30,651 nucleotides of DNA from Plantago elongata (taxonomy: Eukaryota; Streptophyta; Magnoliopsida; Lamiales; Plantaginaceae). The DNA lies in assembly GCA_036897095.1 (NCBI GenBank), contig JAYMSP010001585.1:1-30651 (forward strand), written 5' to 3'. Below are positions 9,830-22,800 of this stretch, piece by piece; positions within the stretch are counted from its first letter, which is position 1, and each line of letters begins with the position of its first letter. Below the pieces are notes generated by a model. That model saw only the letters and a program-made list of their open reading frames with translations. It ran no database searches and was not told where the DNA came from. Made by a program: the position numbers and the translations under genes.

Positions 9830-10294
9830 TCAGCCAGCGACCACCTCTACTGACCAGAATCCGGCGACCACCTCAAGTACACTGAAATCCAGCGACCACC
9901 TCAGGCATACCGGAATCTGACGACCACCACATCAAAATCCGTCAACCACCTCAAATCCTCAAGCAAACTGGAATTCGGCAACCACCTCAAGCACACTGGA
10001 ATCCAATGAAAACCTCATGCACCACCGAAATTCGGCAATCACCAAAATAGACATGCACTATAACATATTGACAAGTTTAGATTATGCATCCGCATAAATC
10101 TTACATCCACCATGTTCCGTCAACCACCTCAAATCCTCAAGAACACCGGAATTCGGCAACCACCTCAAGCACACTGGAATCCAATGAAAACCTCATGCAC
10201 CATCGAAATTCGGCAATCACCAAAATAGACATTCACTATAACATATTGACAAGTTTAGATGATGCATCCGCATAAATCTTACATCCACCATGTT
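9830..10294. repeat. CGACCACC-type short repeats and a 178-bp tandem duplication
   Basis: From about 9830 there are degenerate units of the form CCGGCGACCACCTCAAG with a period of roughly 20-45 bp. Within them a 178-bp block starting CCGTCAACCACCTCAAATC at 9939-10116 is repeated at 10117-10294 with very few differences. Short frames across it (9546-9920, 10084-10275) follow the repeat and are not credible genes. Confidence 0.85.
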
Positions 10295-10339
10295 TATGTG
10301 GGCATGGACAGACTTACAAAAAATTTTACAGTAAACTGC

Positions 10340-10510
10340 AACAATGTTTTTGTTATGATGTAGCATTTGGTTGACGATTTTAAGGAACACGATGATTCTT
10401 GCTACAACAATATAATAAATGTTGTTGCGTCAATTTGATACTCTAAATAACATATAAAGCTACTTTCGCAGCAACATTATAATTATATTGCTACATCATT
10501 GTTTGTCTTA
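10340..10510. repeat. small inverted repeat
   Basis: AACAATG...GATGTAGCA near 10340-10365 is mirrored by TGCTACATCATTGTTTG at about 10490-10506, so the 170-bp interval could fold back. It may be a small MITE. No target duplication was confirmed. Confidence 0.35.
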
Positions 10511-10599
10511 TGCAAAGTCTTGAAAAATGTAAGATTTTTCTAAAAGATAGGAAAATCAGTGTGTTTTGTGAATTTCACGGTTGTAAGGTTTAACGGTCT

Positions 10600-11800
10600 G
10601 ACCGGCCGAGTTTTTTAAAAACCACATATTTTTTGTTATGATTTTAATAGATTATGTTTTGATTTTAAGTCATTAACATCAGAAGTTACGGTTTTAATGT
10701 ATTTTGCTACTGTTTTAAGATATAATGTGATGATTTTGATACAGCTGTATTATATGTGTCAATTATGATTTTAACCTTGTTTGTTAATTTGTTAAGATAT
10801 AATATAATGTTTTAAGGGCCTATATGGTAGTTTTAAGCGATAATCTAATAACATCATTAAATCACCGATAAATAAATTTAAAAGTTTCATATATGACTTT
10901 AATTTAAAAGATCAATAAACAAGCTTAAAATATGATAGTTGATACATTGAATCATTAAAATACTGAAAATTCAGCCATCCAATAGTTTTAAATTTGGTGG
11001 TGAATTGTGTCCTACCTTTGGGAGACCAATCATCAAACTCGATGTCATCATCAACACCTACTTTAAACATTTACTGACTGGGTTAAAACATAACAACTCT
11101 CATAAAAACTATCAATTAGTGCTTAAAAACAAAGAAGGAGCAACACGAGCTAAAAACAATAACATTATTCTTAAGATATAACAGTGCATCTTAAAACAAA
11201 GCATGATCATGCAATACAAGTTAAAAACAGTAATATTCATACATAAACTCATAATAGTGTCACTTAAATCTATAACAAAATATTTTTTAAAAATTAAATT
11301 CTAAATATTTCACAAAAGGTAAAACACCAACATTGATGCTTAAAACTACAACATTAGATTCTAAATTATAACGTATGCGCTAAAAACAATAACATGCAAA
11401 AATATTTACTAAATTAAAATAGTAACATAAATATTTAAAATCATAATAGTCCATCTTAAAACGTTAATAGTGCATCTTAAAATTATAACAAAGCACGAAC
11501 ATGCAATACAAGCAAAAACAACCTGATAATTTAGGTACTTAAAACTATAATAGTACATTTTAAAACTATAACAATGCCTTTTAAACTATGATAACATTTT
11601 TGTAATACTTGAGAACATATATATTTTACAGAGGCTAAAACCACTAACGTTGTTGCTTAAAACACCAATAAAACATTTCAAAATCGTAACATATGAGCTA
11701 AAGTAATAACAGACTAAAACATTAAACGCATTGTTAAGACTATAACGTCGATTCATAAAACTACTATAACACCGGCTCTTCAAACCATAACAAAGCACCA
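10600..11800. repeat. degenerate array of TTAAAACTATAAC-type units that inverts near 10900
   Basis: Between about 10620 and 10860 the + strand repeatedly reads GTTAT-GTTTTAAG variants (for example GTTATGATTTTAAT, GTTACGGTTTTAATG and GGTAGTTTTAAGC). From about 10920 to 11800 it reads the complement, CTTAAAACTATAACA variants, many times. Spacing is irregular, mostly 20-40 bp. The orientation switch makes the whole block a loose, long inverted repeat. The 11586-11822 (-) frame lies in this array and is not credible as a gene. Confidence 0.6.
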
Positions 11801-12009
11801 TATCGCGAAATTCAAATTTCACTGTACGATTTCAGATCTAAAACCAAATCTGAAAATATGAGATCGTAAAAATAGCAAAAAACGACAATGAAAGGTCAAG
11901 TTCCACTTTCAATAGAGATTTTAATGAAAAGAGTAAGATGAACTTGTTGATTTAGACATTTTAGCAATTGAATCTAAAAATCTGGTGGAAAACCGGCATG
12001 ATCCGACAA

Positions 12010-12185
12010 AACTAGAGAGAGAGAGAGAGAGAGATTGACTAGTGCATTGAGCATAATAATTTTCGGCGAAGGATATGAATCCGGGGACGGTTCCGACCAG
12101 GCGGCGGCGGTTCCAGGGGAGAGAGAAGTTGGCGGCGGCGGCGGAGGGAGGGGGGGAGGAAGGGAGAGAAAGAGAAGGGGGTTTA
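12010..12185. repeat. GA microsatellite and GGC/GGA-rich tract
   Basis: A run of about ten GA units (12014-12034) is followed by a GGCGGC- and GGGAGG-rich tract (about 12098-12180). On the minus strand this reads as CCGCC blocks followed by a CT tract, like the 5' leader of a plant gene. The 12035-12286 (+) frame is low-complexity. A captured leader fragment is possible, but nothing proves it. Confidence 0.5.
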
Positions 12186-12189
12186 AATG

Positions 12190-13887
12190 TTTGATGTTTC
12201 TCTTTCTAGTCTTTTGTAGAGAGAGAAAGATTGTTAGGTTTTGTGAATTTTGTGAGAAAGTGAGTTATTATTTAGTATTTATATAAAATCTACTAACCGA
12301 TTTAAATTGTTTCTGACCGGTTCTTTATTGTGAAAACCAAATTTTCCTATATATTAGAAAAATCTCCTTTTACTATACTAACTCTTGTCTTGTACATTAG
12401 ATGTCATTATAAGATTAGTTGGAATGAATTGGAAACCTTTCATAACCATAACTATGTCGGCGGTGGTGACCGTAGATGGTAGTGGTGACCGGAGATGATA
12501 GTGATGCTGGTGGTGTTTGAGGAGAGAAGATTATTATTTATTATTTTTTCATTTATTAAAAATAATTATATAAAAATTTCTAAATAAGTGTTATTTTAAT
12601 TATTCAAATTAGTAAAGGCTTTGTAAATTATTTTTTAATTGTTAATCGTGTCATTTGTTAAGTTTTGAATAATATACTAATAATAATACAGTGTAATATA
12701 ATATTAAGATTAGCCAAACCTACTTTGTTACTGTATCTCTCCAATTTGTATATTTGAAGAGAAGTAGTAGGAGATAATAATGGGTAAAATAAATTAGACT
12801 AAGAAATCTTGCTATTATTTGAAGTTGTTTGATTTCATTTTCTCCGTGAAATAGATTGATGATGGGTATCTAATGCTTTCAAATCTGCATTCAACTATGG
12901 ACTCTCTTGACTATCTTGCATCAAACAACCAGTAATATGAATTGGAGAGGAAAAGGATAAAAGTAAGGGTATCAACATGGGTAATAAAATCATTGATAAT
13001 TTTACTAAAAATGTTAGTATGCCATACACTTTAAGTATATAAATTTTACGGATGAAGTTAGTTAAAAGAAAAGTGAAATTAAAAACCTTATTATTGGATC
13101 GGGCAGATTTTCTAATCTTTCTTTTGAGAATTTCATTCATTTGGGTTTTCAATTGTTCTTTTGAGAATATCATTTATTCAAATCGAAAGGTACAAGGGCA
13201 GGGACGTAATTGAACATCAAATAGTACGGTTAGAATCGAACTTGGATGAGAATTAAGCTAGAATTAACACTAACATCTTCATCAAATTCGTTAATGATTG
13301 TCGTCAGATTGGATGCATATCCTATTGTAGCAGGTATTATATGCCCATTATCAACTACAATGGCTTTCTCAACATGACTGGCATATGCAAAACTAAGGTG
13401 CCACCTGAGATTATGGCTGCCAGGAGCTTACTGCCCCTGCACATTATTTTTTACAGTTTCAGGTCTAAGTTTTAGCATTACAAAAGTTGGATGTCTTCAA
13501 CGTCCTTGGAAGCTTGACCACTCAATTTAGTGATTTACCGTGGTCTGCCTCTCTTCTTTCACATATGTATGTATGACTGCACTAATTTTCATTGGCTATA
13601 TATGATTGCACTAGTTTGTCATATCAGTCCGCCAATCACCTTACCAGTGAACTTGAGAATTTGAGGCACAGAAGAGGCAAGACTGTACAACAGTGCAATA
13701 ATGTACTAATAAGAGATAAAGTTAGTCTCATGTGTGCAGCAATCTAGGACGCTATACATAAAAGAAAGAAAGAAAACTCAACAGCTGCAAAGGTTTCTAT
13801 ACCGGGACAAATTTAGAAGACTAGGACATACTTCCAGGAATATTGAAGGAAGAGAAATATCTGGCAGGCAGAGATCATTACTCCATT
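12190..13887. other. AT-rich intergenic DNA and 3' flank of VPS53
   Basis: Around 12460-12510, GGTGGTGACCGGAGATG-type units appear in the orientation opposite to the CGACCACC units at 9830-10290. From 12540 to 12720 the sequence is AT-rich, and from 12730 onwards I recognise no gene. The VPS53 3' UTR must begin at 13887 and run leftward, but no polyadenylation signal decides its end. Confidence 0.4.
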
Positions 13888-16800
13888 TTATCCGATGAAA
13901 AGCTTTCTGAAGGCTCCATCCTTGCGGTCTTTGTTTGTTGATTCGGTCAGTGCAAGGAACTTCCGGATGGAATTCGTAGCAGCACCTCTCCCTAGTGCGG
14001 CTGCTCTTGCCACAAGATCTTCTTTTGAGGGGATGATTCCAGGTGCAGATAAATTAACTATTATCGCTGGTGTGACTGCGGGGTTAACTGTGGCTGGTAC
14101 TACTGTGGTCATAGATGGTTGGTAGGTTCCGGAACCACGTTTGTTATAATCATCTAGTATACTTTGTTGATCAGTCCTTTTGAGGCCCTGGATGATATAT
14201 AGTATTGGTTAAAAATAGAAACTACAGGAAAACAGACAGAAACTCTAAGAAGAGATGCAAGTACTATGGTTACTTTAAATACTAGCTGTGGGACTCCATT
14301 TCACAAACAACATAAACCAGGACAAGTTAAAACCAGACTGTATTGCATGCAGTAGTCACCAATTAGCAAAAGCTACTTTAAATTCCTGGCTCAGACTGGA
14401 AAATGGAAAGCAAAACTCAAAAAGTAGAGTCTAAGATGATGAACAAACAAACCTTTAGATCCAAAATCCGCTGGAACTCTGTAGGAGTGCCCTCAGGCAA
14501 TAGAGCACAATATGTATCAGCTACAGAGTCAATTGGAGATAATATGACCTGCAAAAGAAGAAATGAAACTTTAACCCGAGAAAGGTAGAAAAATATCTTG
14601 GAAATCACAAAAATTAAATGTAACTTAAAGCAGACCTTCAGCAGCGCTTCAGCTTTGCTCATTTCACGACTTACAAATTTTGAATAACCCGCAGCTGTGG
14701 ATGTCTGATCAGAGAGTGAAATAATTCAGATAGATATTCATATAGTGGTGAAAAAGAGCACCATCATTTAACCTTCTCATGTGAATTCATGAACATAGAT
14801 TCGTCTGAACATTGCAACTGGTCATGTTTATGTTATATTTATTTAGAAGAACAAAGCAACAATCTGAAAATATAACTGAGTATAAGATACTGACCTGCTT
14901 TCCAAGTGAAGGGATCTCCATAAGAATTGTTTTAACAGCTTGCGTGTCCAGCAGCATCTGGACATTGCCAAAAGTTTACATCAGAATGCAGACTGTGGAG
15001 TAATTCTTACATGCATGACACAGTTCAGAATACATTTATGCAAAACCACAAAAGCTAGAACATTATTGCTAAAACTCAAGCTACCATGGAAACCAGCTTG
15101 GAAGGAGTTAATAATACAACAAATACCTGCTGTGCTCCTGTTTCAGATATTTGCTTGCATTTGAAAATATTCAAGTAGAAGCGGGGCCCAAGTGAAGATG
15201 CAAGCTGCAGAGAAACATAAAAGCATGGGCATCGAATTAAGAAGGAAAAGGAAGAACCATAATTAGCTTCAGAAGTGGCTCCCCTAGAGTCATTGTAACA
15301 TAAAAATTATTTTCTTTACAGAACACATACACATGAGTTCCCAATTTCAGCCATATGACTTTGATGTTGTATGCCACATCACGAGTTGATTATCCTTAAA
15401 TTTAAGGCTTGAAATAGTAATTCTTAGATAAAAAAAACCTCCATAGCATGGGGTGAATTTCATTTAACCGTGACTTGTGAAGTCCAAACTGACATAATTC
15501 CATTAATCAAGCAAGAATCCTTGGAATAAATGCAACCAAACTTTGTTACACGAGTGTCACAGTGAATTTGCATCATATTGTTTAAATTAGAGTTCCAAGT
15601 TTTAGCTGGAGTAGAATTCATAACTCGCTGACCACCAAATTATGTACCAGAGAGCCAACCTTTGCATGCACCATGTTTCCCACTCATACCCGCCAAATAT
15701 GACAATAGCACCTTCTGCTGTTGTGCTCTAATTAGTGTGAGATTTAATGACCGTAATTTCAAGATAATGCTGAGTTTCTGTACAAGTGAAGCTTAGTTAT
15801 GCATGTAGTTTCCACTTAAATAGTGATATCATGGTACACACCATAAGGAATTACTTGGTGCATATGAAACAACAGTTACAACAATATTATGTAGTAATCT
15901 AGAAAATCCCAGAGAAAATAATGATAGTGTTTGGTTTAGAATTCAAATTGAGTTATCTCAATTCCAATTGAGTTTTGTGTAGTTTTTATGCACAAAAACG
16001 CAATCGAAATTGAGATAACTCAATTGCAATCTTGAACCAAACACTCCAATTACGTGCCAGCTGTTAATTAAATGTCAAACTAACACATTCACCTTATCAA
16101 GAAAGAACTGGAAATATAGTGGGGTGAGAAGTCTTCCAAGTACTGGAATACTGGCACTCAAAATTGTATTTATGCCATTCACATATCTGCAGTAATTTCC
16201 ATGGGGTTAAAATGAAATCTGGAACAGTAGGATTTTCAAAATTCATTCATTGATAAAGAAATATTACTCTGACTGGTCACCAACACTTTCAAGGGTACCC
16301 CAAGGAACACGTGTCATTGCAGCCATTTCGCCATCAAATTTAGTTTCTAAACCATTTACTAGAGTTACCAGTGCTTTCGTTATCACGGCAGAGAACTCAT
16401 CCTGCAGAAGCAATAGTTATGTACAACGAGCAATGAGTGTGGAAATCTATCATGCAACTTAGAATTTGATAGTTCTTACCTGTACTTCGGACATGTTGAT
16501 CTTATCTGCAAATTGAGGATCAATTATTTTGGATACGTTCTCAGCCAATTCCCCTGACTGACAACATAAAATAATGATTTTGACTTAAAGCAGAGATTAG
16601 GTACCAAAGGTAATACTATTAACAGGGAAGCAGAAGAATGTGCCTGAATAGCTATACATTTTGGAAAAAGAATGTGTTTTTGTTATCCAAAACTCCGCAA
16701 GTAAGTTAGCTATACAGCCACAATCCCAAACTACCAGAGCTACCTAGAGAGCTAAGTAGTGAGGGAGTATTTCTCTATATACAGCCTGTAAAAAAAATTC

Positions 16801-19800
16801 ATGGAGCACTTTTTGCAATAACATTTTGGATATGGCCTCTGATTATTGCATTTGTTGTGATGACCTGAAAATGCCATGTTTCTACTACAAATGCTTTCAA
16901 ATCCTACTTCTGCAGCTTTTTCTATACATTACATCTTAATGTTCTCGGTAAAGAGTTACTTTAACTCTCTGGGTCCAGCCAGAGAGATACATTTCCCTTG
17001 GAAACATATTTGGAAAAGTAAACTGCTCCGTCTGTGGTATTCTTTTGGTGGACTGTGGCATTCGGAAAGGTGTTAACCACTGATAATTTGAGGCGACGTG
17101 GTATGTATATTATGGAGTGGTGTTTCATGTGTAAAGAAGACGGAGAATCAATTGAACATTTGTTCATTCACTGCAAATTGGCTAGGAGACTGGGATTTTA
17201 TATTGGGAACTTGTAATTTGGGTTGGTCAATGCCATGCAAAGTGATAGATCTCCTAAGGGCTTGGAGAAGGAATCTGAAAGATAGAGAAAAAAAATATTG
17301 TGGAATCTCATACCAGGATGTGTTGGTGCATTTGGATTGAGAGAAACAACAGATGTTTCTAACTCGTATAGGAATTTTCTCAACAGCTTTTTGGGTAATG
17401 GAGCTGCAAGTAACCCTTTGCCTGATTGTAGTGGATTAGTGTCCTTTATGTCTGAGTTGTTGTAATACACTTCCCGTGTATTTTTCACTCTAATAAAATA
17501 TCCTATTACCTTTCCAAAAAACAAACAAACATCTTAATGGTTCAACAATAAATTAAAAGAAACACGAATCTTCTGAATTGTTTTATGACCCCGACAGAAT
17601 AACTATTTTGCTTCAAACGTCAAAGACTTAAACAGACAGGGTAGCAGAAAATAGAACCATCTACCAAAGCAAGGTGAAGCCACTACAATTGCTAAAGAAT
17701 GACACTGGCTTCAAAGCCAGGTGCCTGTGTATGAGCCTGTGACAACGTTCATATTGTTGTACGTGAAGGCTAAATGTAAAGCACTAGAGCTACAACAGGA
17801 AAAAAATGAAGATCCTCTTAATAGACAGCAAGCTCTTGGAAACATACTATTCCCTCTGTCTCATTATAAAGTTTCCCCTTAGAATCTTATGGCGGAGGTT
17901 AAGGAATAATGTTAAAGAGAGGGACGCGGGGTAGTCTTTGGATGATATACAAGTAAAAAAATTAGGTGGAGTTCTAGAAATGATAGTGAATGCATAAAGA
18001 ATAAAGTATGGCAGAGTTGTAAGTATGCGTGTATTCGAAAGCGTATTTCTGAAAATGTTGTAAGCTTATTGCAGAACAACTAGAAGGGAAAAATTGTAAG
18101 CTTTTTACGAATGGAGGGAGTATTACTTAAAAAGCTAGGATGGAAGAATGTATACAAGTTTAATTATCAGCCTAGCCAGGTGTTTGGTTCACTTGATGTT
18201 AGAAACTTAGAATGAGGAATAGCTGGTCAGCAATTTCGTATTCTCAACATCCCGATTACAGTACAGGATTATACTTTGTATCCAAAGTGAAGCCAAGCCT
18301 GTCACTATGAGTGCTAAATGCGTGCATGCATGTGTGTGCCTAGTAAAATATTATTTTGCTTGAAGCCATCCACAAAAGCACTATAGCTACAGCGGTAAGA
18401 CCCTCCAAGCTGACAGCAGGCTCTTGAAAACATACTTTTACTTAAAAAGCCTAGATGCCTTGTTATACTGAAAAATCTAAACAAGGTGGGCTATCAGCTT
18501 AGTGATCAAGTGTTTGGTTCTCTCAATGTCAAAAGGAGGACCAAATAGGTCTTGCACAGCAAGTTAATCTTTGCCCCAAATTCAAGTTCAACAGTAGAGT
18601 TCTCTCTCATCTGGTAGAAGCAATTCCCAATTTGCCAAATAAGCAGCAAAACTTCAGATAATCAGATTCTAAAATAAAATATTCTTGCTTCACAAACATC
18701 CATTTCTGTAGACTGGGATAACAGTATGTGCCACGTTAGTTTATGAAATTAATCAGAACATGCTGAAAGATGTAGCATATGGGAACCAACCGTTTTTTGG
18801 CAATATTCAGCTGTGTTAACGATATAGCAGATGATGCGCTCATCCCTGTCAGATGTCTGCAGGATGCAGTGAGTTAGTTGGAATACATGTACAATGCTAC
18901 TGATGAAACTTAGGAACAGAAGAAAAGATAGAAAAAAGGATCTGGATAAGAATATTTTTTCTAGAGCACCTTGATTTGCCCATCCATTCCTGTGGCAGCT
19001 GCTACAATACCAGTTCCACCTTTTGGCAATCTTGCAAAAAGCTTCGTGGCATATGCCTTCAGAGTTTTTTGGAATACCTATTATATAATACCGTAGTCTC
19101 AGAAAATGCAACTGTGGTGCCAATACAAAAATGCAGGTAGACACTGCAGACTAAAACGGACTGGGGCACATGGGTTCAGCTATTCGTATGAGAATCCACT
19201 AAAAAGTAAATTCTAGATATCACAAAGCATAGGTATATGGTGTGCAGTTTATTCTAACTAAATAAACATTCAACTGTCTAGGAATACATATCAGGTGACC
19301 TGATTCAGGCCTTCTCCAGAAGGGAAATAGTGGAAACAACATACAAAAAATTTCTTCCAACTTCCTAGAAAAAATAAGAGTAAAATTGAAAAATCTTGAT
19401 ACATCATTGGAGTCATATGAGGAAGAACAAAATACACCTGGAATCAAAACAAAGCAAGACATAAGTTTACATGCCCACATTCTCTTATCAATTTTGGTTA
19501 GAAGTCTCAGGTACGGGGATACAAAAGTTCTGGCCACAAGGATAGTGCTGCATTCATGTAAATTTTTAAAGGAGGAAACTAACACTCAAGTCATGCAAAT
19601 ATGTAACAGAACTGGAGAAGCTGACAATTCCAGAATTGGGTCTAATTATTCTTTTAAGGGGAAAAAAAGGAAAAAAATTGTAGTCATCTTACTTGAATGA
19701 ATTGAATATTTACAAAGGATAAGAATGAGAAGTATAATTTTATAAATACAGTGGAAAAATGATGCTCAATTTTTTGAGTCTTTGCTGATGGTATCTAGCA

Positions 19801-22800
19801 AATTTTTTCATCTTGTACAAAGTAAAGTATCTTCAAGATAAAATTTAGAGCCGCCTTGCAGAATAATGGACTATATGAAGCGTGTGCAGGTATTGAAAAC
19901 ATCAAGTCTTTTAGGAGAATGGGTCTCACATGCGCACTGAGATTTGGGAATTTAGTGTGGCTTCTTTGTCTAGCCCAATTTCTTAAGATCTCTGAGGGAC
20001 ATGATTAAAGGACAAGCTCTGCACTGACATGATCTATCTATAAGAAACTATGAAATACCCTTCAAAACTGCAAAAATCTTTCAGATGAGAAAAAAACAAT
20101 GATTCGGATATATATGCCAGGACATCAAGCACAATTTTCAGAATGTCTCCAGTTCCACCCTGCCTATGCACTCCCTCATAGATGAAAATAGCACATTTAC
20201 TAAGGAGAGACTGCAGAGATTTGGATTACTAGGAGATACAGGTGTTGTTTTTGTGCTCAAATAGAAACATTGGATCATCTGTTATTTGGCTGTGTGCATA
20301 CCAATAGTATGTGGGCTGCTATCTTGCAATGGTTATGCATCAACCATATCCCCACTGAATGGGACACTGAGTTGAGGATTCTATTGCATTGCAAAGGTAA
20401 TGGACGGAAGGCTCAATTGCATAAACTGGCTTTCTCTAAAACAGTTTATGCATTTGGAAGTATAGAAATGAGTGTGCTTTGGAAACACTAATACTCTTAC
20501 TGTTGATAAGGTAAAGCAGAATATTGTAGATATGATCACATATAGAGTGTGGATGGTTCCTAGACTCAAAGTACATGTTGGACATTTGATGATAGGTTGA
20601 TAATTTTGATATAGTTGAGTCTTGGTGATTTAGGCTGGATCACCATTTGTATGTGCCTTGTTTTGGATATGAAAAGTATTGTTCAGGTTTTTTTTTTTTT
20701 AAAAGCACACTTAAAAAGCAGGAAAAACCAACAGATAGAAGCATACACAGAGACTCATAAGTTCAGATGTCTCTGTACTCCAATAAAATTGCTAGAGGTA
20801 TCTAGTTGCCACAAACCAAACTGGAAACTTGAAATATGAAAGATGATATATCAAATAAAACCAGGAAAACAGTCCTAATCCAGGTATTCGAGCTATTATA
20901 TGAATTATGGTAGGTACAAAGGTGCATTAACTGGATATTTGAATCGCACCTTAAACATATTATACAGAGTCTGGCTTTTAGTCAAAGCACTGCATCTCTT
21001 TAAAGTCCTCCTAATGATCAAAAAGACCTTCACGAGAAAACAACCATCAAAGATTTAGTATAAAGAGCAGTGTAGAAAGAGCCATTTAGTGAGGAAGAGA
21101 GAAAATATATAGCAAAGTCTAGATAATCAAAGCATACATGATTCCTGGAAAATACAAGAAATATTTACACAATATGCACACAAGTAAGAAACTGAATACT
21201 TCTTCATGTGCGAAATTGATAAGGGATTCAGCAATATCTGTCTAATTTCTTACCTGCATGCTGCTAGATAAAATATTTGTTTGACCTCCCTCTTCAATGT
21301 ACCATGTTTCTTCCTGTACCAAAAGATATTTGCTCACTGGTGCAGGAGGGAAAAATCCTGACACATGAAAATGGACAACCATTGGGTGATTCATACCTGC
21401 ACAAGTTTCTCCAAGTGCTCGATAAGAGTCTTCTCTTCCAATTCCACGTATACCGTCAAGTATGGTTCAAAGCAAGATGAAATGATCCCTCGAAAGTTGA
21501 ACTGCCACATTAATCAAAAGTCAATTGACATGACATGAAATTTAGTAGGTGATTTCAGGTGCAAGTCTAACAGAGAACTCAGGATCAAATGCAGTTGATT
21601 AATGTTGCTAGTTTCAATTAGACCCATTGAGCAAAAGTCAACAAACACGGTATGGTAATAATGTCCAAAACCTTTAGCTTGAAATACAACTGCAAAATCT
21701 GCCTCAGATCAAGAAGTAAACCATAGTTTGTGATTTATACGCTACTTTGGACATGAATTAGAGAACCGTATGGATCAACGGTAAGAAAGAATGATGAAAC
21801 GAAAAATCTATGCATAAGTTATTTATGAAAGTATTTAGATAATGATAGGTTACCCCAGCATCAGGCACGGACAAATCTTTCTGGCCATCTTGCTCCTGAA
21901 AAGGAAAAGAGGGTGGTCAGCCAGAGAGTAAATGGTGCAGCTAGTTCCAAGCTTGACTAATAACTCGTCAGGACTCAGGTGAACACAGGAATAAGTTCAT
22001 GCCTCACTCTCTACATGATGTGCAGCCAGCTTTTTTTCATATTTCTTTCTAATGTCTGAAACGGCCTGGCTGCTATTTTCCACCATATCATCACCAATTT
22101 CACCTCTTGATTCTCTACCACGACTTCCACCTCCAAACTTTTCTGCCAATTCTTCCTCAAATTCCAAAGTTCGTTGCAGTGCCTGTAACAACTATTAGCA
22201 TTAAAATTTTGAGGAACTAAAATGATTACAAAACAAAGCGAACAACATCAGGTGGAACATTACTACCGTCGTGAATGTAACCATGCATATAACATGAACA
22301 AAATGGAATATTATTATGCTAAATATATATCCTAGACATAAATAATAAAAGATGATGATGTAGATGTTGAGAACAAAATGCAAAGTCACTTATACAGAAA
22401 TTAAGTAATCTCTAAGTTTTACCACCTGGTCCCAGTTTCCATGTAAAAGAGATTATATGATATTCACAGTTCTTGAACTATCAGACACATCTAGCAAACA
22501 GGCAATTGGCAACTGAATGAACAGCAGTGGCACGGCATTTGTGGCAACAAGGGGTGGTAGAAAAATGGGGTAAAGATTCAGAGCTTTTCATTGAGGGATA
22601 CATATGTAGCAAGGGACCTTGCTGTTTGAAATTGCAAAGGAAAGAAGAGGAAAGAGGTCTTCTAGATAGCAATAGGTAGTTAAAAAAAAAACAATTTCTC
22701 AAATTAGCACAATCGGAGCAGTAAAATTATATGTAAGAGAAGGATAAGCATATCTGCTACTCTATCTACATTTCCATTCAGTACCCATCAAAAAAGGAAA

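Noticed and set aside
9830..10294. Regularly repeated units considered as a CRISPR array or coding repeat protein
   Set aside because: Units are adjacent and degenerate, without conserved repeats separated by unique spacers, and stops interrupt the frames. In a plant nuclear context these are tandem duplications.
13895..14125. A 76-aa + strand frame
   Set aside because: It is antisense to the last VPS53 exon, whose reading is supported by the whole gene model.
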